DNA from: Hyphomicrobiaceae bacterium
Lineage (GTDB): Bacteria > Pseudomonadota > Alphaproteobacteria > Rhizobiales > Hyphomicrobiaceae
Direction of reading: 5' to 3'
Assembly (NCBI GenBank): GCA_002919265.1
Contig: PKEY01000092.1
Coordinates: forward strand, 1 to 43,010
Length of the DNA stretch: 43,010 nucleotides
Part shown: positions 42,398-43,010 of the stretch, piece by piece
Layout: each line of letters starts with the position of its first letter
Position numbering within the stretch: position 1 is the stretch's first letter
Program-made: the position numbers and the translations under genes
Notes under the pieces: generated by a model
What the model saw: only the letters and a program-made list of their open reading frames with translations
Database searches by the model: none
What the model was told of the DNA's origin: nothing

Positions 42398-42422
42398 CAG
42401 CGTTCCAATTGATGGAACGCTG
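42398..42422 (+). terminator. Strong hairpin after ispZ
   Basis: CAGCGTTCCA-ATTGA-TGGAACGCTG is a perfect 10-bp stem with a 5-base loop, eight bases after the ispZ stop. The nearest T-run (42441-42447) begins 18 bases after the stem, so it is not a textbook intrinsic terminator. It probably marks the 3' end of the dapF-ispZ transcript. Confidence 0.55.
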
Positions 42423-42457
42423 AATGTCATCACTGAATAGTTTTTTTCGCGAACTTC

Positions 42458-42485
42458 AACAATCATCATCTGGACGCAGATTGTT
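42458..42485. promoter_or_regulatory. Inverted repeat upstream of marR-type gene (distal)
   Basis: AACAATC (42458-42464) and GATTGTT (42479-42485) form a perfect 7-bp inverted repeat with a 14-base spacer, 76 bases before the regulator's ATG. It is A+T-rich and stands apart from the G+C-rich surroundings. It is a candidate operator for autoregulation. Confidence 0.45.
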
Positions 42486-42521
42486 AGCTATGCTCATTGT
42501 CCGAAAGTAAGCCGAATCATG

Positions 42522-42545
42522 GAGTTGGCTGGTCAGAGTCAACTC
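42522..42545. promoter_or_regulatory. Inverted repeat upstream of marR-type gene (proximal)
   Basis: GAGTTG (42522-42527) and CAACTC (42540-42545) form a 6-bp inverted repeat with a 12-base spacer, ending 16 bases before the ATG. Its position across the likely -10 or leader would suit repression by a dimeric MarR protein. Confidence 0.4.
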
Positions 42546-42561
42546 GGAAATTGGACGAAGG

Positions 42562-43010
42562 ATGCCGCGCAACAAGTCTGTGGACCAGCTTAACCAGTCC
42601 CCCATTCACCTTCTTCATCGTGCCAGCCAGTGCGCAAGCGACATCTTCCAAGAAGAGATCGCAGGAGAGCTCACCCCACGACAGTTCGCGATTCTCGTCG
42701 CCGTGGCGCAGAATGAAGGCCTGAGCCAAACGGATTTGGTCGAGAAGACGGGAATCGATCGATCGACACTGGCTGACGTCGTCCGTCGGATGCTGAAGAA
42801 GGGCCTGTTGCAGCGTCGGAGAACACGGGAAGACGCTCGCGCCTATGCAGTGAAGCTGACCGAGGAAGGCTGGCGTACGCTAAAGCGCGCAGAGCCGCTG
42901 GCGCGACGGGCGGATGAAAAGCTGCTTTCCCTGCTCTCGGCCTCGGAGAGAGAGCGCTTCCTGAAAGGATTGATGGAGATTGTTCGCTCGCTCGACGCGA
43001 GCGAAGCCGA
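42562..43010 (+). CDS. MarR-family transcriptional regulator (3' end outside window)
   Basis: 149 codons, open at the right edge. A winged helix-turn-helix is clear: LTPRQFAILVAVAQNEGLSQ, then TDLVEKTGIDRSTLADVVRR as the recognition helix region, MLKKGLLQRRRT and the wing DARAYAVKLTEEGW. The ends (PIHLLHRASQCASDIFQ and LSASERERFLKGLMEIVRSL) are dimerisation helices. The size so far nearly equals a complete MarR protein (about 150-160 residues), so the stop is probably a few codons beyond. The ligand and targets are unknown. Two dyads lie upstream. Confidence 0.9.
   Translation, partial: MPRNKSVDQLNQSPIHLLHRASQCASDIFQEEIAGELTPRQFAILVAVAQNEGLSQTDLVEKTGIDRSTLADVVRRMLKKGLLQRRRTREDARAYAVKLTEEGWRTLKRAEPLARRADEKLLSLLSASERERFLKGLMEIVRSLDASEA

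Noticed and set aside
1-43010. Search for CRISPR arrays, insertion sequences, prophage genes, toxin-antitoxin pairs and known defence genes
   Set aside because: No regularly spaced repeats, transposase or integrase motifs, or small paired genes of those kinds were seen; nearly all the window is explained by housekeeping genes.

Overview
This is a stretch of ordinary, densely packed chromosome from an alphaproteobacterium, most likely of the order Hyphomicrobiales (Rhizobiales). The evidence is the high G+C content and several alphaproteobacterial gene orders and families: lptC/A-lptB-rpoN-ptsN, uppP-(GST-like, FzlA-type protein)-queG, rsmI-yraN-gshB, dapF-mtaB-ftsY-ispZ, a DnaE2-type error-prone polymerase and an HWE-family sensor kinase. 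I see no phage, insertion sequence, CRISPR array, toxin-antitoxin pair or defence island. The genus cannot be fixed from the sequence alone.

Layout. 1-4.1 kb: the 3' end of dnaE2, a secreted gamma-glutamyltransferase, a ThiO-like FAD oxidase and a MoaD/ThiS-like sulfur carrier. 4.1-8.1 kb, minus strand: rsmI, yraN, gshB and yifB/comM, with rsmI divergent from an LpoA-like lipoprotein gene. 8.3-13.1 kb: the lipoprotein, an AEC-family transporter, a small stress-type membrane protein and an HWE histidine kinase. 13.2-19.4 kb: an RNase D-like exonuclease, a fused LptC-LptA protein, lptB, rpoN and ptsN. 19.5-24.4 kb: uppP (minus), fzlA-like, queG, an alpha/beta hydrolase (minus) and a GT4 glycosyltransferase. 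24.5-30.5 kb: the translation block infC-rpmI-rplT-pheS-(unknown membrane protein)-pheT. 30.5-37.5 kb, mostly minus strand: a glycine-zipper lipoprotein, tRNA-Arg(CCT), a secreted nuclease-like protein (plus), rimM, rpsP, ffh, a GST, a PQQ-type sugar dehydrogenase and a methyltransferase. 37.5-43 kb: dapF-mtaB-ftsY, two tandem ispZ/yciB genes and the start of a MarR-family regulator.

The genes fall into a few themes. Envelope building: the Lpt bridge, UppP, the LpoA-like lipoprotein, DapF, IspZ and FzlA-like. Protein synthesis and targeting: IF3, L35, L20, PheST, S16, RimM, tRNA-Arg, QueG, MtaB, RsmI, Ffh and its receptor FtsY. Nitrogen and stress regulation: RpoN, PtsN and the HWE kinase.

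The most notable points are: an LptC-LptA-LptA single-chain protein; an apparent AUC start codon for infC; an unrecognised multi-pass membrane protein between pheS and pheT; competing stem-loops in front of pheS; tandem ispZ paralogues; the absence of hpf between rpoN and ptsN and of trmD-rplS after rimM; and two dyads in front of the marR gene. None of these is a wholly new system. The LptC-LptA fusion and the pheS-pheT insertion are the best leads.
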